DNA from: Bacteroidales bacterium
GTDB lineage: Bacteria; Bacteroidota; Bacteroidia; Bacteroidales; UBA3824
Assembly (NCBI GenBank): GCA_024413595.1
Contig: JAKSUC010000005.1
Span: forward strand, 1-64,000
Length of the DNA: 64,000 nt
Direction: 5' to 3'
Shown here: in pieces, positions 45,027-55,259 of the stretch
How positions within the stretch are numbered: the first letter of the stretch is position 1
Layout of the letters: every line of letters starts with the position of its first letter
Program-made: the position numbers and the translations under genes
The notes under the pieces: model-generated
Database searches by the model: none
Seen by the model: the letters and a program-made list of their open reading frames with translations, nothing else
Told to the model about the DNA's origin: nothing

Positions 45027-48000
45027 ATGCAAAAAGTTGTCTTTGTAGATTTAGAAGTTAATCCACAGAATAATAATGTTTTAGATTTTGGAATAATCAA
45101 TTCTGAAGGAATTTCTTTGCACAATGGACAAAAAACTGATTTTCAAAATTTTATTAAAGATTATGATTTTATTTGTGGTCATAATATTATAAATCATGAT
45201 TCTAAATATTTTGATATTTTAGCAAATCAATGTTTAATTGATACTCTTTATTTTTCACCTTTACTATTTGCCGAAAAACCTTATCATAATTTATTAAAAG
45301 ATGATAAAATCATATCTGACGAATTAAATAATCCTTTAAATGATTCAATAAAAGCTCAAAATCTATTTTATGATGAAATTAATGCTTTTAAAAATTTGGA
45401 TGAATATTTTCGTCAAATATTGATAAATCTACTATATGATATACCTGAATTTTATGGATTTTTTAAATTTTTAGAATGTAAAAAAAACGGTAATACTTAT
45501 AATCTTTTGATAGATAATTTAAAAGAAGAACTTTGTATAAATGCACCATTAAACCAAATAATAGAAAATAATCCAATAGAATTAGCATATACACTGGCCA
45601 TAATTTCAACTAAAGATAGATATTCAATAATTCCACATTGGGTACATAAAAAATTTCCATTAGTAGAAACAATAATAAGAATTTTAAGAAATACCCCATG
45701 TAACAATTGTGAATATTGTCGCAATATGCTAAATCCACATATTCATCTAAAAAATATCTTTGGATATGATGATTTTAGAAAATACGAAGGAGAACCATTG
45801 CAAGAATTAGCAGTAAAATCCGCAGTAAACAATAAGTCTTTACTTGCAATATTTCCAACAGGAGGAGGTAAAAGTTTAACATTTCAATTGCCTGCGTTAA
45901 TTGCAGGAATAACAGAACGAGCATTGACTGTTGTAATCTCGCCTTTGCAGTCGCTTATGAAAGATCAAGTTGATAATCTAGAAAAACGTGGAATTGTTGA
46001 TGCTGTTACTATAAATGGACTATTAAATCCAATTGAGCGACAAGAAGCAATAGAACGTGTAGAAAATGGAATTGCAACATTACTATACATATCTCCAGAA
46101 TCGTTACGAAGTAAAACTATTGAAAAACTTTTTTTGTCAAGACAAATTGCTAGATTTGTTATTGACGAAGCGCATTGTTTTAGTGCTTGGGGGCAAGATT
46201 TTCGTGTTGATTATCTTTATATTGGAGATTATATCAAAGAATTATGTATTAAAAAAGGAGTAAATCAAATACCTGTTTCCTGTTTTACTGCTACTGCAAA
46301 ACAAAAGGTTGTTTCGGATATAAAAGATTATTTTAAAGAAAAATTGAATATTGATCTTGAATTATATTCATCAAATGCCACACGAACAAATTTACATTAT
46401 CAAGTTCTTTTTAAAGAAACAGAGGATGAAAAATATGCAACATTACGCGATTTGATAACAACAAAAAATTGTCCAACAATAGTATATGTATCACGAACCA
46501 AAAGAACATTACAATTAGCTGAAAAACTTTGCTCTGATGGCATTAAAGCATTGGCATTTAATGGAAAAATGGAGTCGAAAGAAAAACAGAAAAATCAAGA
46601 TGATTTTATAAACGATAAAGTTCAAGTGATGGTGGCTACTTCGGCATTTGGAATGGGGGTTGATAAATCAAATGTAAAATTAGTTGTTCATTTTGATATT
46701 TCAGATTCTTTAGAAAATTATGTTCAAGAAGCAGGACGTGCAGGTCGAAATCCAAGTCTTGAAGCTGAATGTTATGTCCTTTATAATGATTCTGACTTAG
46801 ATAAACATTTTATACTAAATAATCAAACAAAACTTTCATTATCAGAAATAAATCAGATTTGGAAAGCAATAAAAAATCTTACAAGACGGCGTTCTAAAAT
46901 ATGTTCATCAGCACTAGAAATTGCACGAGAAGCAGGCTGGGACGATGAGGTTGGTGATATTGAAACTCGTGTTAAAACAGCATTACAAGCATTAGAAAAT
47001 GCTGGATATATTCAGCGTGGAAAAAATTCACCTCACGTATATGCAACTTCTATTCTTGTTAAAAATTTTGATGAAGCATCTAAAAAAATTGATTCTTCAA
47101 GTCTTTTTTATGATAAAGATTTAAAAGATAAAGCAAAACGTGTTATAAAATCATTAATATCAAGCAAATATATTGCAAACGCAGGAAATCAAGAAGCAGA
47201 GTCACGTGTCGATTATATTGCTGATATACTAGGAATTGAAAAACGAGATGTTATCAGTGTCGTTGAAACCATGCGTCAAGAAAAAATATTAAAAGACGAT
47301 AGAGATATTTCTGCATATATTGATAATCCAAAAGATTCACATAAAACCCTAAAAATTTTTAAAGATTTAGATGCTTTTTTACTTGATAATTTAAAAGAAG
47401 ATGGTATTTGTGTAAATTTAAAACAATTAAATGAAAACGCCGAAAAACTTGGTTTAAAGTCAAATATAAAAAGTATAAAGACAATTCTTCTCTTTTGGAA
47501 AATAAAATCATATATAAAACTTTCGCAAGATTCAACCGATTCAGTTATTATCGAAATGGAGTTGCCATTGAGTTTGCTACGTGAAAAACAGAATAAAATG
47601 TTTTCTGTTGCAAGTTACATTGTAAATTTTTTGATTGAGCGTTATTCTGTTTCAACAAAAAATGAAGATAATTTGATTTTATTTTCTATTATTGAATTAT
47701 TAAATGGATATAATTCATCACTATATAGAGATTCAGAAATTGATATTTATGATATTGAAGAAGCTCTATTGTTTTTGGCAAAAATCAATTCAATGAAAAT
47801 TGAAGGAGGATTTATTGTTCTTTATATGGGATTAAATATTGATAGACTTAACAAGAATAATCGCCAGCAGTATACAAAAGAAGATTATAAGCAATTAAAT
47901 GAATTTTATCAGCATAAAATCCAACAAATTCATATAGTTGGAGAATTTGCAAATATGATGGTAAAGAACTATGATTCTGCTTTAAAATTTGTTAAAGATT

Positions 48001-49763
48001 ATTTTCAACTTGATTATAAAAAATTCTTAGCTACATATTTTAAAGGTGAACGATTAAAAGAAATTCAAAACAATATTACACCACAAAAATATAATGAACT
48101 TTTTGGAACATTATCAGAAAAACAAACAGAAATTATAAAAGATGATGATTCTCAATATATTGTAGTTGCAGCAGGTCCTGGAAGTGGAAAAACACGAGTT
48201 CTTGTACATAAACTTGCATCATTACTTCTTTTAGAAGATATAAAACATGAACAACTATTGATGTTAACATTCTCTCGTGCAGCAGCGTTAGAATTTAAAC
48301 AAAGATTATTTAAATTGATAGGTAATGCTGCATCTTTTGTAGAAATCAAAACTTTTCATTCTTATTGTTTTGATCTTATTGGTCAGATAGGAAAACTTGA
48401 AGATGCAAAAACTGTTGTAAAAAAAGCTTCTGAAATGATTTTGGCAAAAGAAGTTGAAATTAGTAAGATTACCAAAACTGTTCTTGTTATTGATGAGGCT
48501 CAAGATATGGATACTGATGAATTTAATTTAGTTGAGTCATTAATCGAAATTAATGATAATTTGAGAATTATAGCAGTTGGAGATGATGACCAAAATATTT
48601 ATGAATTTAGAGGTTCTTCTTCAAAGAATTTTCAGCAATTGATAACAAAATACAATGCAAAACAATATGATTTGATTGATAATTATCGCTCAACATTAGA
48701 AATTGTTAAAATAGCAAATACGTTTTCTATGACAATTTCAGATAGAATGAAATCGAGTGAAATTGTTTCTAAATCTAAAGAAAAAGGGAATGTCGTTTTA
48801 ATTAAACATAACAATTCAATATTTGAAAATGGTCTTGTTGATGATTTAATAAAAAATTATAAAACAGGAAGTTGTTGTGTATTAACAAGTACTAATCAAG
48901 AAGCATTAACTTTTCTTGGAATTCTTAATCATAAGAAAATTAAAGCGAAACTTATTCAGTCTAACGATAGTTTTGATTTATATAATATTGTCGAATTAAG
49001 ATTCTTTATGAAAGCAATTTCAAAACATTCTTCATCTCCTAAAATTAGTGATTCTCTTTGGGAATATTGTAAAAAAGAATTGATTGAAAAATATTCAAAT
49101 AGTAAATGTATAAATTTAATAATAAGTATTTTAGATGCTTTTGAATTAAATTATAAATATAAATATTTGTCAGATTTGAATACATTTTTACATGAATCAA
49201 AACTTGAAGATTTTTTAAAAACAGAACAATCAACAATAATGATTTCTACAATTCATAAGTCTAAAGGTCGTGAATTTGATAATGTTTATATGTATTTGAA
49301 TAATACACAAATAAATAACGATGAAGATAAGCGAAGACTTTATGTAGGAATGACACGTACAAAATCACAGCTTCACATTCATTATAATTTAGACAATCTT
49401 GATTTTCTGAGAAATTCAGCAACTGAATTATATAATGACAACAATATTTATGAAAAACCTGCCGAGTTGATTGTTGACTTAACACATAAGGATATTGCAT
49501 TGGGATTTTTTAAGGATAAAAAGCAAAATATTCTTAAATTATTAAGTGGTCAAGAATTAGAAATTTATCAAGATATGTTGTTGTATAACAATATGCCTGT
49601 TTTAAAATTTTCAAAATTATTTTCATCAAAACTTATAGAATATAAAAATATTGGATATAAACCATCAAAAGCTATCATTAAATTTATACTTTCATGGTTT
49701 TGTGACGATGATAATCAAGAATATGCAATTATTTTACCACGATTGATTTTTGATAAGATATAA
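45027..49763 (+). CDS. Exonuclease-RecQ helicase-UvrD helicase fusion
   Basis: A 1578-aa protein with three enzymatic parts. Residues 1-125 look like a DnaQ-type DEDD exonuclease: Asp8 and Glu10 in FVDLEVNP, GHNIINHD with Asp58, and a third motif with Asp106 in NPLNDSIKA. Residues about 260-610 are a RecQ helicase: Walker A FPTGGGKS (near 280), DEAH in FVIDEAHCFSAWGQDF, FTATAK, and QEAGRAGR. A winged-helix-like region follows (to about 720), then a central part of unknown fold. From about 1030 a UvrD/PcrA-type helicase begins: AAGPGSGKTRVL near 1050, LTFSRAAALEF, VIDEAQDMD, GDDDQNIYEFRGSS, HKSKGREFDNVY and RRLYVGMTRTK. The SF2 and SF1 helicase motifs all look intact. Repair or replication-fork processing is a reasonable guess. 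The gene stands alone between a terminator and a new promoter. Confidence 0.9.
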   Translation: MQKVVFVDLEVNPQNNNVLDFGIINSEGISLHNGQKTDFQNFIKDYDFICGHNIINHDSKYFDILANQCLIDTLYFSPLLFAEKPYHNLLKDDKIISDELNNPLNDSIKAQNLFYDEINAFKNLDEYFRQILINLLYDIPEFYGFFKFLECKKNGNTYNLLIDNLKEELCINAPLNQIIENNPIELAYTLAIISTKDRYSIIPHWVHKKFPLVETIIRILRNTPCNNCEYCRNMLNPHIHLKNIFGYDDFRKYEGEPLQELAVKSAVNNKSLLAIFPTGGGKSLTFQLPALIAGITERALTVVISPLQSLMKDQVDNLEKRGIVDAVTINGLLNPIERQEAIERVENGIATLLYISPESLRSKTIEKLFLSRQIARFVIDEAHCFSAWGQDFRVDYLYIGDYIKELCIKKGVNQIPVSCFTATAKQKVVSDIKDYFKEKLNIDLELYSSNATRTNLHYQVLFKETEDEKYATLRDLITTKNCPTIVYVSRTKRTLQLAEKLCSDGIKALAFNGKMESKEKQKNQDDFINDKVQVMVATSAFGMGVDKSNVKLVVHFDISDSLENYVQEAGRAGRNPSLEAECYVLYNDSDLDKHFILNNQTKLSLSEINQIWKAIKNLTRRRSKICSSALEIAREAGWDDEVGDIETRVKTALQALENAGYIQRGKNSPHVYATSILVKNFDEASKKIDSSSLFYDKDLKDKAKRVIKSLISSKYIANAGNQEAESRVDYIADILGIEKRDVISVVETMRQEKILKDDRDISAYIDNPKDSHKTLKIFKDLDAFLLDNLKEDGICVNLKQLNENAEKLGLKSNIKSIKTILLFWKIKSYIKLSQDSTDSVIIEMELPLSLLREKQNKMFSVASYIVNFLIERYSVSTKNEDNLILFSIIELLNGYNSSLYRDSEIDIYDIEEALLFLAKINSMKIEGGFIVLYMGLNIDRLNKNNRQQYTKEDYKQLNEFYQHKIQQIHIVGEFANMMVKNYDSALKFVKDYFQLDYKKFLATYFKGERLKEIQNNITPQKYNELFGTLSEKQTEIIKDDDSQYIVVAAGPGSGKTRVLVHKLASLLLLEDIKHEQLLMLTFSRAAALEFKQRLFKLIGNAASFVEIKTFHSYCFDLIGQIGKLEDAKTVVKKASEMILAKEVEISKITKTVLVIDEAQDMDTDEFNLVESLIEINDNLRIIAVGDDDQNIYEFRGSSSKNFQQLITKYNAKQYDLIDNYRSTLEIVKIANTFSMTISDRMKSSEIVSKSKEKGNVVLIKHNNSIFENGLVDDLIKNYKTGSCCVLTSTNQEALTFLGILNHKKIKAKLIQSNDSFDLYNIVELRFFMKAISKHSSSPKISDSLWEYCKKELIEKYSNSKCINLIISILDAFELNYKYKYLSDLNTFLHESKLEDFLKTEQSTIMISTIHKSKGREFDNVYMYLNNTQINNDEDKRRLYVGMTRTKSQLHIHYNLDNLDFLRNSATELYNDNNIYEKPAELIVDLTHKDIALGFFKDKKQNILKLLSGQELEIYQDMLLYNNMPVLKFSKLFSSKLIEYKNIGYKPSKAIIKFILSWFCDDDNQEYAIILPRLIFDKI

Positions 49764-49788
49764 TTTTTAGATACTCAACAATTTAATA

Positions 49789-49796
49789 TAAATTTG
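49789..49796 (+). promoter_or_regulatory. -7 promoter box of the giant BspA-like gene
   Basis: TAAATTTG matches TAnnTTTG. It lies 30 bp before the ATG at 49827 and overlaps a TTG codon at 49794 that would otherwise extend the frame. Confidence 0.6.
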
Positions 49797-49826
49797 CGTT
49801 TAATACAAAAAATAATATTAAAAACT

Positions 49827-52800
49827 ATGGAAATAAGATTAAAAAGCATATTATTAATATTGTTTGTAACATTTTATTCAAACATATTTGCTCAAGAAAG
49901 AAACTATACAAGTGGTGATTTATCATACATTTTAAATGATTTAACAAAAACTGCTGTAGTAGTAAAAAATGCTAATACATTGGGTATTGTTAATATTCCA
50001 ACAACAATAATATACAATGATATTACCTATTCTGTAACATCAATTGGAGATAATGTTTTTTATGGAGATAAAAACATTTCATCCATAAATATTCCAGAAT
50101 CAATTGTTTCAATAGGAGAAAATGCTTTTTGTAATTGTTCTTCATTGTCACAAATTTCGTTTCCTTCAAATTTGAAAGAAATAAAGAAAAATGCTTTTAA
50201 TAATTGTATAGAATTAAAAACTATTTCGTTACCAGAAAATATCGAAAAAATTGGAGAATATTGTTTCGCAAATTGTACTGGATTAACAAAATTTACAATT
50301 CCATCAAAAATCACAGAAATAGAAAAAGGAATGTTTTATGGTTGTAAAAATCTTTCTGAAGTTAATTTTCATGATAATGTGACAATAATTGGCGAATCTG
50401 TTTTCACAAAATGTGGTTTAACTTCAATAAAATTACCTGCAAGTATAACTACTATTTCTGCAAGTTCATTTTCATTATTATCAAAATTAACCTCTGTAAC
50501 AATTCCTGAAAATGTTCAATCGATTGGATCACAAGCATTTTATGGATGTGGGTATTTGTCTAAAATTATTATTGAATCAGGTAATTTAAAACTAAGTTCA
50601 GAAGTTTTTGATGCTATTGACAATAGTTGTAAAATTTATGTTCCTGACAATAGACTTACTTATTACTCAGAAGCAACAGATTGGAAACCTTACAAATCTA
50701 TTCTTTTGTCGATTTCATCTTTGTCTGATATAATAACTATTAGCCAATTAAATTACCAAATAATAGATAAAGTAAATAAGACTGTAAAATTAGTAGGATT
50801 TGCTTCAATGTCAGAAAATGTTGAAATACCAGAAACAATACAAATAGAAAATGTTGCTTATACAGTTGTTGCCATTGGTACACATGCTTTTGATGGCAAT
50901 AAAGGATTAATATCAATAACAATTCCAGCAACAATCAAAAATATTGCAGATAATGCATTTTTTAATTGTTCAAATCTAAATAGTGTAACTTTTTTATGTA
51001 ATATTTCAGCAATTCGACAACAAACATTTAGTGGATGTAGTTCATTAACAGAAATTATATTGCCTAAATCTTTAAATATAATAGAAAAAGGAGCTTTTAA
51101 TAATTGTATTTCTTTAAAAAATATAGAAATACCATCTTCAGTAACATCTATTAGTAATAATTTGTTTGAAGGTTGTGAAAATCTTGAATCTATATCTATG
51201 CCAAATACAATTACATATTTAGGAGACAATGCTTTTTATAATTGTCAGAAATTAAAAACTATTACAATACCTTCTTCCACAAAAACAATTGGAGCAAATT
51301 CTTTTTATAATTGTATATTAATTGAAAAAATTCAAATTCCACAATATGTAGAATCAATATCAGACAATGCCTTTAATGGCTGTTCATTATTAAACGAAAT
51401 AATAGTTTTAGCACAAAATACAACATTAGGGAAAAATGTTTTTGAAAATTTACCAGAAGAATTTTCTATAACAGTTCCTATTTCAAGATATAGTGGATAC
51501 AAATCTGCTACAAATTGGAAAAATTATGCATCTCATATCAAAGCTAACGGTTCTCAGTCTGATTTATATTTAGTTGATGGATTATATTATGAAATAATTG
51601 ATAATACATTACAAACTGTAAAATTAGTAGGATTTGATACAGAGGTTGAAGATATTGAACTGCCTGAAAAAGTTACAATAAATGATAAAGATTATACATT
51701 AGTGTATATATCAGGAAATACTTTTGAAGGAACAACAATAATAAAATCCATAAAAGTTTCAGAAACAGTATCCGAAATAAGTGAAACTGCATTTGATGGA
51801 ATGCCTGAAAATGTTGTTATTAATGTTTATGAAACAAAATATCCGTATTATTGTGCAGATCCAAATTGGGCAAAATATTTATCACAATTAAATGTTATTG
51901 CTTCTATTAAAGAATTTGTTGATAATGGGTTAAAATATAGAGTTGTTGGAACAGAAAAAAAGGATGTGTATATTTATGGTTTTGATAATAATATTCCTTC
52001 TGATTTAACAATAAATCAGGTAGTTAATTATAAAGAAAAACAATATTCTATAATCGGAATTGATATAAATGGACTAAAAGGTTGTACAAAATTAGTATCT
52101 GTAACAATACCCAATAATATTGTTTTTATTGGAGATGCTTCATTTTCAGGATGTAGTTCATTAACAACAATAAAATTTCCTTCAAATATAACAGCATTAC
52201 CTGATAGTATGTTTTGTGGATGTGAATCTTTAACTTCAATAAATATTCCATCAACAATTTCATCATTAGGAGATTATGTATTTGCAAATTGCAAAAAATT
52301 AACATCGCTTGAATTACCAAATACTATAACATCAATTGGTAAATTTGCTTTTTTGGGATGTATAAAACTCAAAAAAGTAAATATTCCAAATAATATAGTT
52401 GAAATTTTAGAAGGGACATGTCAAAATTGTTACTTATTAGACACAATTATTTTTCCTCAAAATTTAGTTATAATTGGAAATAAAGCATTTAATAATTGTA
52501 AACAGATTAAAGCTGTTGAAATACCAGAAAAAGTAACATCTATTGGAAATGAAGCTTTTAGTGGATGTGAAAATCTTAAATTGATTTTGGTTTATGGCGA
52601 AAATACAACTTTAGGAAGTAATGCTTTATTAAATTTGCCAGTTCCTTTTACAATTTATGTACTTGAAAGTTTACTTGAAAGTTATAAATCAGCAACTAAT
52701 TGGAGTGATTTTGCTAAATATATTAAACCTTTGAAATATTCAGGTTCAAGCTTCTTATATAATGGTATATATTATAGAATAACCGATTTTGAAAACAATG

Positions 52801-55124
52801 AAGTTCAAATATTCGGCTATGAGTCAGCTAGTTCTAAATTAACGATTCCTGAAAAAGTTACTTATCAAGATAAAGAATATACAGTTACTTCAATTTGTGA
52901 AAATGCTTTTGAAAATTGTGTAATACCAACTTCAATAACATTGCCTCAATCAATAAAATATATTGGAAAAAAAGCATTTTATGGATGTACAAAACTCACA
53001 ACAATTAATATTCCTGAAAACGTTTCTGAAATTTTAGAAAATACTTTTTCTGAATGTTATCAATTGAAAGAAATTACAATTCCTTCAAATGTTAAATCAA
53101 TTGGAAACTATGCTTTTGCAAATTGTAAAATGTTACGAACTGCTCGTATTCCAAATAGTTTAACATATATTTCATTAGGAACATTTCAAGGTTGTCATAA
53201 ACTTAATAGCATAAATATTCCCGAAAAATTGGATTCTATTGCTAATAATGCTTTTACAGATTGTCATGCGTTAAAAGAACTAGTTTTTTCAGATTCTGTA
53301 AGAATTATTGGTCAATATGCTTTTTCAAATTGTACTAGTTTAACTTTAATTCATTTTCCTAAAAAAATAGAAAAACTTGATATTGAGTCTTTTTCAGGAT
53401 GTTTAATCATAGAAAAAATTATTGTAGAATCTCCAAATTTAGCTTTAGAAGACAATGTTTTTAAAGATTGTCCAAGCAATATGATAATTTATGTTCCAAA
53501 TACAAATTATCAAACATATATTTCTGCTAAAGATTGGTCTTCTTATAAAAATATTATAAAACCATTTTATTATGCTGATATTTTAACAGATTTTGGATGT
53601 ACTGCAAGTGAACAAAATTCTATTATTTTAAATAATTCAATAACCTTTTCAGTTGAATCAGATTTTTCAATTCAAGTATTTGTTAATGGAATAGATGTAA
53701 CCAATCAATTAACCGTAGAATACAATAATTATACATTACAATTAACAGATTTAGAATCATTAAAAACAATTTATGCCGAAACAACATTAAATACAAAAGA
53801 TGGAAATGTTTATAAAATTTCAAAACCAAGTCAATTATATTGGTTTTTAGAATATATAAGTAAAGGTGGTGAATATCAAAAAGCTAATGCAGAACTAATT
53901 ACAGATATTGTTGTTAACGATAAGTTGAATCAAAAAGTAGCAGTTAATGCGTTTGAAGATGTTACACAGTGGTATCCTATTAATAAAAAAACGAATAATA
54001 GAAATTCTTGTTTTGCTGGAACATTTGATGGAAATGGACATGTAATTAAAGGACTTTATTTAGAAGATTCAACATTAAATAATGCAGGACTTTTTCAACA
54101 ATTAACAGGAACAATTAAAAATTTAGCACTTGAAGATGTTTATATTAATGCTTCTAAAAATGTCGGTGTTATTTGTGGTAAAAATAATGGAACAATTTCA
54201 AATTGTAGCGTTGATGTTAATATTTTTGGTGGCGAAAATGTTGGAGCAATTGCAGGATATAATGAAAATGGAACAATTTCAAATTGCTTTGTAAAAGGAA
54301 ATATCTCTGGTAATAATAATGTTGGAGCTGTATGTGGAAATAATTCTGGTAAAATATCTGAATGTATTTCTTCTGCTACAATAAATTGTGAAAAAACTGC
54401 TGGAAATATTTGTGGTACAAGTAGTGGTAACATTTCTAATGCTTTTTATTTAGATTATAAATCTTCGCTAAAAGCAATTAGTGGTGTAAATGATACTAAT
54501 AATGTAAGAAGAATTTCTTTTATTGAATTATGTAGTTCTTCTCTTCCTCAAGGTTTTAGTGATGAAATTTGGACTGCAGGAACAACAAAATCAGTTTCTA
54601 ATTTAGTTGAAATGTATTCACTATATCTTTCAAAAATAGGGGATAGGCATCAATTATTTTTGTCAGCTGAAGCAAAAATTGAACAATTTACAAAAACATA
54701 TTTTACTGGTCGTAATTTAATTAAAGATGGAGTTTTAACTATTGAATACGAAAATTATACAAAAGATGTATTTAATATTTCAGATTCTTTAATAATAATA
54801 ACATCTCCAAATATGTATGAAGCAGGAAAAGCTAATGTTTATGGAAAAATATTTGATTTAGAATTTATTTATAGTATTTATTTAAATTTAGATCCAACCG
54901 TAGGTGTTTTAGACATTAAAGATGAATATAATATTAATGTTTGGGGATATGATAAAACAATTTTTATAGAAAATGCAGAAAACTTTGATGTGTATATTTC
55001 AAATTTGTCTGGACAAATTATTAAACAAGTAAAAATTCAAAATTATTTAGAAGAAATAAAATTATCAAAAGGAGGAATTTATATAGTTAGAATTAAAAAT
55101 AAAAAATATAAAATTGTAATATAA
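49827..55124 (+). CDS. Giant BspA-like LRR surface protein with T9SS tail
   Basis: A 1765-aa secreted protein. The signal peptide is about 22 residues (MEIRLKSILLILFVTFYSN). The body is built from BspA-type LRR_5 repeats (SIGENAFCNCSSLSQISFP and many like it), arranged in five super-blocks. Each opens with a Y-x-I-x-D...V-x-L-x-GF element and most close with a YVP...Y-x-x-A-x-x-W-x-x-Y element. Between about 1300 and 1380 a linker follows, then GLUG-type repeats (GVICGKNNGTISNCSV, GAIAGYNENGTISNC, GAVCGNNSGKISEC). The last 70 residues (VWGYDKTIFIENAENFDVYI ... GGIYIVRIKNKKYKIVI) form a type A sorting domain of the type IX secretion system, so the protein is exported and attached to the cell surface. 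Likely adhesion or host/polymer binding. Confidence 0.92.
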   Translation: MEIRLKSILLILFVTFYSNIFAQERNYTSGDLSYILNDLTKTAVVVKNANTLGIVNIPTTIIYNDITYSVTSIGDNVFYGDKNISSINIPESIVSIGENAFCNCSSLSQISFPSNLKEIKKNAFNNCIELKTISLPENIEKIGEYCFANCTGLTKFTIPSKITEIEKGMFYGCKNLSEVNFHDNVTIIGESVFTKCGLTSIKLPASITTISASSFSLLSKLTSVTIPENVQSIGSQAFYGCGYLSKIIIESGNLKLSSEVFDAIDNSCKIYVPDNRLTYYSEATDWKPYKSILLSISSLSDIITISQLNYQIIDKVNKTVKLVGFASMSENVEIPETIQIENVAYTVVAIGTHAFDGNKGLISITIPATIKNIADNAFFNCSNLNSVTFLCNISAIRQQTFSGCSSLTEIILPKSLNIIEKGAFNNCISLKNIEIPSSVTSISNNLFEGCENLESISMPNTITYLGDNAFYNCQKLKTITIPSSTKTIGANSFYNCILIEKIQIPQYVESISDNAFNGCSLLNEIIVLAQNTTLGKNVFENLPEEFSITVPISRYSGYKSATNWKNYASHIKANGSQSDLYLVDGLYYEIIDNTLQTVKLVGFDTEVEDIELPEKVTINDKDYTLVYISGNTFEGTTIIKSIKVSETVSEISETAFDGMPENVVINVYETKYPYYCADPNWAKYLSQLNVIASIKEFVDNGLKYRVVGTEKKDVYIYGFDNNIPSDLTINQVVNYKEKQYSIIGIDINGLKGCTKLVSVTIPNNIVFIGDASFSGCSSLTTIKFPSNITALPDSMFCGCESLTSINIPSTISSLGDYVFANCKKLTSLELPNTITSIGKFAFLGCIKLKKVNIPNNIVEILEGTCQNCYLLDTIIFPQNLVIIGNKAFNNCKQIKAVEIPEKVTSIGNEAFSGCENLKLILVYGENTTLGSNALLNLPVPFTIYVLESLLESYKSATNWSDFAKYIKPLKYSGSSFLYNGIYYRITDFENNEVQIFGYESASSKLTIPEKVTYQDKEYTVTSICENAFENCVIPTSITLPQSIKYIGKKAFYGCTKLTTINIPENVSEILENTFSECYQLKEITIPSNVKSIGNYAFANCKMLRTARIPNSLTYISLGTFQGCHKLNSINIPEKLDSIANNAFTDCHALKELVFSDSVRIIGQYAFSNCTSLTLIHFPKKIEKLDIESFSGCLIIEKIIVESPNLALEDNVFKDCPSNMIIYVPNTNYQTYISAKDWSSYKNIIKPFYYADILTDFGCTASEQNSIILNNSITFSVESDFSIQVFVNGIDVTNQLTVEYNNYTLQLTDLESLKTIYAETTLNTKDGNVYKISKPSQLYWFLEYISKGGEYQKANAELITDIVVNDKLNQKVAVNAFEDVTQWYPINKKTNNRNSCFAGTFDGNGHVIKGLYLEDSTLNNAGLFQQLTGTIKNLALEDVYINASKNVGVICGKNNGTISNCSVDVNIFGGENVGAIAGYNENGTISNCFVKGNISGNNNVGAVCGNNSGKISECISSATINCEKTAGNICGTSSGNISNAFYLDYKSSLKAISGVNDTNNVRRISFIELCSSSLPQGFSDEIWTAGTTKSVSNLVEMYSLYLSKIGDRHQLFLSAEAKIEQFTKTYFTGRNLIKDGVLTIEYENYTKDVFNISDSLIIITSPNMYEAGKANVYGKIFDLEFIYSIYLNLDPTVGVLDIKDEYNINVWGYDKTIFIENAENFDVYISNLSGQIIKQVKIQNYLEEIKLSKGGIYIVRIKNKKYKIVI

Positions 55125-55153
55125 TAAAAATTGTTATTATTAAAATATAAATT

Positions 55154-55188
55154 TTCGAAAATGCTATAAATATTATAGCGTTTTCGAA
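55154..55188 (+). terminator. Stem-loop after the BspA-like gene
   Basis: 16-bp arms at 55154-55169 and 55173-55188 with one G-U-type mismatch and a 3-nt loop. No T-run follows, so termination is less sure than for the next hairpin. Confidence 0.55.
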
Positions 55189-55210
55189 TATATAAGATTA
55201 ATAAAAAGAA

Positions 55211-55237
55211 AAGAGCTGTTATTTTATAACAGCTCTT
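55211..55237 (-). terminator. Terminator after the PspA gene
   Basis: Perfect 12-bp arms AAGAGCTGTTAT (55211-55222) and 55226-55237 with a 3-nt loop; the minus strand continues with a T-rich stretch. Confidence 0.75.
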
Positions 55238-55259
55238 AATTTATATTATATAAGAAAAA

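Noticed and set aside
45027-49763. Possibility that the 1578-aa frame is two genes joined by assembly error
   Set aside because: The frame is continuous with uniform codon use and no internal start-like boundary before the UvrD part; a true fusion is the simpler reading.
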